Positions 32,175-33,236 of a stretch of DNA of 33,236 nucleotides are shown piece after piece; within the stretch, counting starts at the first letter, position 1, and every line of letters begins with the position of its first letter. The translations under genes and the position numbers were made by a program. This stretch comes from Alistipes sp. (GTDB taxonomy: Bacteria; Bacteroidota; Bacteroidia; Bacteroidales; Rikenellaceae): positions 1-33,236 of the forward strand of contig JAFQTX010000017.1 of NCBI GenBank assembly GCA_017408825.1, written 5' to 3'. Below the pieces are notes generated by a model that did no database searches, had not been told where the DNA came from, and saw only the letters and a program-made list of their open reading frames with translations.

Positions 32175-33230
32175 TTATAGGGTGATACCAATTTTGAAAC
32201 TAGGAGCAAATACTGCTTTATACCCATAATATCTTTGGTTATAAAATACTGGCCAAGGAGTAGTCTTTGCTGAAATCGTAAAATAAAAATTTGATCGTTT
32301 ACTGAGTCGGAAATTTAGACCAGCACCGATATCAAATAAGAATGTACCACTTGCGGTATATGCTCCCAATGACATCATAATCATCGGCTGTACTTTACCT
32401 CGTGAAAGATAGGTTCTAACATTCGCAAATAGAGGAATATTAAGGGACTTATACTTCACATCGCCATACACAGAACTGAAAGTGTCACCACATGATGCAA
32501 GGTTAACACCATTCAGCATTACGCCAATGCCAAGATTTAGAGCGAAGTAGTTACTAAATCTATAACCTATCATGTAGTCAAATTCCACCGGATGAAGATT
32601 TCCGTATTGTCGATGTCCCAAGTTTGTGTAGATAACATCACCATAAACTGATGATTGAGGAAGATACGAAAATTCTATAGAGTTTATAACGCCTCTATTC
32701 CGGTATTTTTCATTGTACTCATTATTAATCTGCGCCCTTTTTGCCTTACGCTCCGCAGCCAATGCAGCAGCGCGCTCTGCTTTAAGTCTGGCAGCCTCAT
32801 CTGCCGCTTGTTGTCGAGCCTTAAGTTGCTCGGCTTGTGTAGCAGCATTGAGAGCAGCCGCTGCCTGACGGGATGCTGCCTGCTCTGCTCTTACCACTGC
32901 CATACTATCGGCATAGCGCTGTCGCTCAGCTGCTTGCTTTGCTCTTACCACTGCCATACTATCGGCATGTCGCTGTCGCTCAGCTGCTTGCTTTGCTCTT
33001 ACCACTGCCATACTATCACGATAGGCCTGACGTTTGGCTTTTTGCTGACGTTTATACTCTGCCAACTCCTCCTTAGTCATTCTACGTTCCACCACCGTTG
33101 TTACCGTCTTATAAGTAGTGACGGTGGTCTTTGTTTCCATACCCTGCGTGATTTTCTCTTCCTTGGCTTGGGCAAATGCAGTGTGCGCAAAAAAGATAAA
33201 TAGTGCGCACAATGGAATAAACTTATTCAT
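32175..33230 (-). CDS. Outer-membrane beta-barrel protein with repeat-rich coiled coil
   Basis: A 351-residue exported protein. A signal peptide (about 1-20, ending AFA) precedes a long charged helical region (about 50-170) containing DSMAVVRAKQAAERQR repeats of 18 residues, then an Arg/Ala/Lys-rich stretch. The last about 175 residues alternate hydrophobic and polar, with FSNYFALNLGIG and a C-terminal FAPSFKIGITL, as in small Bacteroidetes outer-membrane barrels. The coiled coil would lie in the periplasm before the barrel, possibly contacting peptidoglycan; that is inference. It is followed after 10 bases by the BACON/LRR lipoprotein gene, so an outer-membrane pair is likely. Its promoter lies beyond the window. 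Confidence 0.8.
   Translation of the reverse strand: MNKFIPLCALFIFFAHTAFAQAKEEKITQGMETKTTVTTYKTVTTVVERRMTKEELAEYKRQQKAKRQAYRDSMAVVRAKQAAERQRHADSMAVVRAKQAAERQRYADSMAVVRAEQAASRQAAAALNAATQAEQLKARQQAADEAARLKAERAAALAAERKAKRAQINNEYNEKYRNRGVINSIEFSYLPQSSVYGDVIYTNLGHRQYGNLHPVEFDYMIGYRFSNYFALNLGIGVMLNGVNLASCGDTFSSVYGDVKYKSLNIPLFANVRTYLSRGKVQPMIMMSLGAYTASGTFLFDIGAGLNFRLSKRSNFYFTISAKTTPWPVFYNQRYYGYKAVFAPSFKIGITL
32887..33017 (-). repeat. 54-base tandem repeats in the OMP gene
   Basis: Two full 54-base units (32887-32940 and 32941-32994) and a partial third (from 32995) are nearly identical and encode 18-residue repeats of the DSMAVVRAKQAAERQR type. Unit length is a multiple of three, so copy-number change would keep the frame. 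Confidence 0.85.
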
Positions 33231-33236
33231 AACTAC

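Noticed and set aside
32655-33203. A 182-codon plus-strand frame opposite the OMP coiled-coil region
   Set aside because: It is a by-product of the 54-base repeats (Leu/Ser/Cys-rich repeats) antisense to a supported gene.
33182-33211. Inverted repeat TGTGCGCA/TGCGCACA in the OMP signal-peptide codons
   Set aside because: An 8-base arm pair with a 14-base spacer within coding sequence; it is probably incidental.

Overview
The window looks like a chromosomal stretch from a Bacteroidales bacterium, perhaps Rikenellaceae/Alistipes-like (family-level placement is a guess). Evidence: repeated Bacteroidetes promoter signatures (TTTG about 19-20 bases before TAnnTTTG), few strong Shine-Dalgarno sites, a DAHP synthase-chorismate mutase fusion, GH97 and GH92 glycosidases, DUF5606, BACON and BspA-like repeat proteins, and a TPR-membrane-HTH regulator. 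Housekeeping genes fill roughly 1-22.9 kb. The stretch from 22.9 kb to the end is more accessory and becomes visibly AT-richer after about 29.6 kb.

Layout. A minus-strand block runs hflX - upp - cyclophilin - DAHP synthase/chorismate mutase, followed by a tRNA-Gly(GCC) with its own promoter and terminator. A TonB-like protein (minus) lies upstream of that block and is divergent from rlmN. rlmN overlaps by 4 bases the first gene of a glycosidase set (GH97, GH92, GH92 lipoprotein) that ends in a strong hairpin. A promoter then starts yitT - priA - comF, which meets a membrane-anchored LytTR regulator tail to tail. Divergent from the regulator is fabH - fabF - fabG, ending in a terminator. A WG-repeat coiled-coil protein and an MscS-type channel follow.

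The 700-base gap at 22.9-23.6 kb is not empty. It holds two oppositely oriented arrays of a 9-base repeat, and then a compact minus-strand unit with promoter, GAGG ribosome site, 40-codon ORF and terminator. Next come a membrane TPR/HTH regulator (minus), a divergent CotH-like lipoprotein (plus), and a two-gene unit of an HTH-like protein and a transmembrane Ser/Thr kinase. The last part holds DUF5606 and a minus-strand run of a repeat-rich outer-membrane protein, a BACON/leucine-rich lipoprotein and a possible 41-codon small gene.

The most interesting part is 22.9-29.1 kb. Two protein-kinase folds (one CotH-like, one Hanks-type), a membrane-spanning regulator, palindromes at promoter starts and an unannotated small gene sit together. 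I see no transposase, integrase, CRISPR array or rRNA. That these genes form one system is inference from proximity only.
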